Positions 51,330 through 51,384 of a stretch of DNA of 51,384 nucleotides are shown one piece after another; the stretch's first letter is position 1; each line of letters begins with the position of its first letter. Source of the DNA: Bacteroidales bacterium (GTDB taxonomy: Bacteria > Bacteroidota > Bacteroidia > Bacteroidales > P3). The DNA lies in contig JAUNHX010000013.1 of NCBI GenBank assembly GCA_030523765.1, positions 1 through 51,384 of the forward strand, given 5' to 3'. A program made the position numbers and the translations under genes. Below the pieces are notes generated by a model. The model saw only the letters and a list, made by a program, of their open reading frames with translations. It did not search any database and was not told the origin of the DNA.

Positions 51330-51384
51330 AGGTAACCTCTAAAAATTGCTTCAATGTGATTTTGGAGAAGATTTATAGCAGATT
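51330..51384 (+). mobile_element. E1 element, truncated by window edge
   Basis: Starts AGGTAACCTCTAAAAATT 20 bases upstream of the glsA start codon and runs off the end. Its last 31 bases are the uninterrupted form of the site that carries E2 at window position 55-255. It could affect glsA transcription because of its position. Confidence 0.85.

Overview
The window is Bacteroidales (Bacteroidota) chromosome. Evidence: repeated Bacteroidota promoter boxes (TAnnTTTG, seven of them with a TTG 18 to 20 bases upstream), no clear Shine-Dalgarno sequences, many lipoproteins, a BspA-type leucine-rich-repeat protein with a type IX secretion C-terminal tail, a GldM-like protein, a DUF4295 protein, the order rpmG / DUF4295 / ftsY / rimO / HU, and a glsA/glsB glycine-lipid pair. 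T9SS features suggest a Porphyromonadaceae- or Paludibacter-like lineage, but I cannot name a genus from sequence alone.

Layout. 1-301: edge of an inverted-repeat element (E1) carrying a second, related element (E2). 340-15.9 kb: LRR surface protein, Xaa-Pro aminopeptidase, glutamine synthetase, an Aat-FolK fusion, rplU-rpmA, DsbD-type reductase, RNase R, an M3 peptidase and a coiled-coil lipoprotein. 16.1-21.0 kb: a large secreted protein of unknown function, TfoX-like and VOC proteins, a lipoprotein and Hsp20. 21.0-22.05 kb: repeat-rich stretch without a convincing gene. 22.05-25.0 kb: Wzz and an O-antigen polymerase/ligase fused to an NlpC/P60 domain. 25.3-28.75 kb: HU, RimO, FtsY, DUF4295, L33. 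29-36.2 kb: mixed metabolic and regulatory genes, including a lipoprotein-type aldo/keto reductase, a GldM-like protein, a LysR regulator and a YidE/AspT transporter. 36.7 kb: initiator tRNA. 37.2-45.3 kb: outer-membrane receptor, ABC transporter, YbjQ protein and YtrA-type GntR regulator, then an M16 peptidase. 45.5-51.3 kb: OmpA lipoprotein, DacB, EngB and the glycine-lipid acyltransferases, with three E1 copies in and around the last pair.

Most genes are housekeeping. The points of greatest interest are: (1) a two-family set of short transposase-less elements, including a nested insertion with its empty site visible in the same window, and one copy that now encodes the C-terminus of GlsA; (2) a near-perfect 24-bp palindrome on the start site of the receptor/ABC/GntR operon, the likely operator of its own YtrA-type regulator; (3) two unusual gene fusions, Aat-FolK and Wzy/WaaL-NlpC/P60; (4) an island of TGACAAAATRACC and GGTCACTT repeats, the first with about 42-bp spacing. 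Both window ends lie inside E1 copies, so the sequence probably ends where assembly broke on a repeat. All function calls come from reading the sequence; no database search was run.
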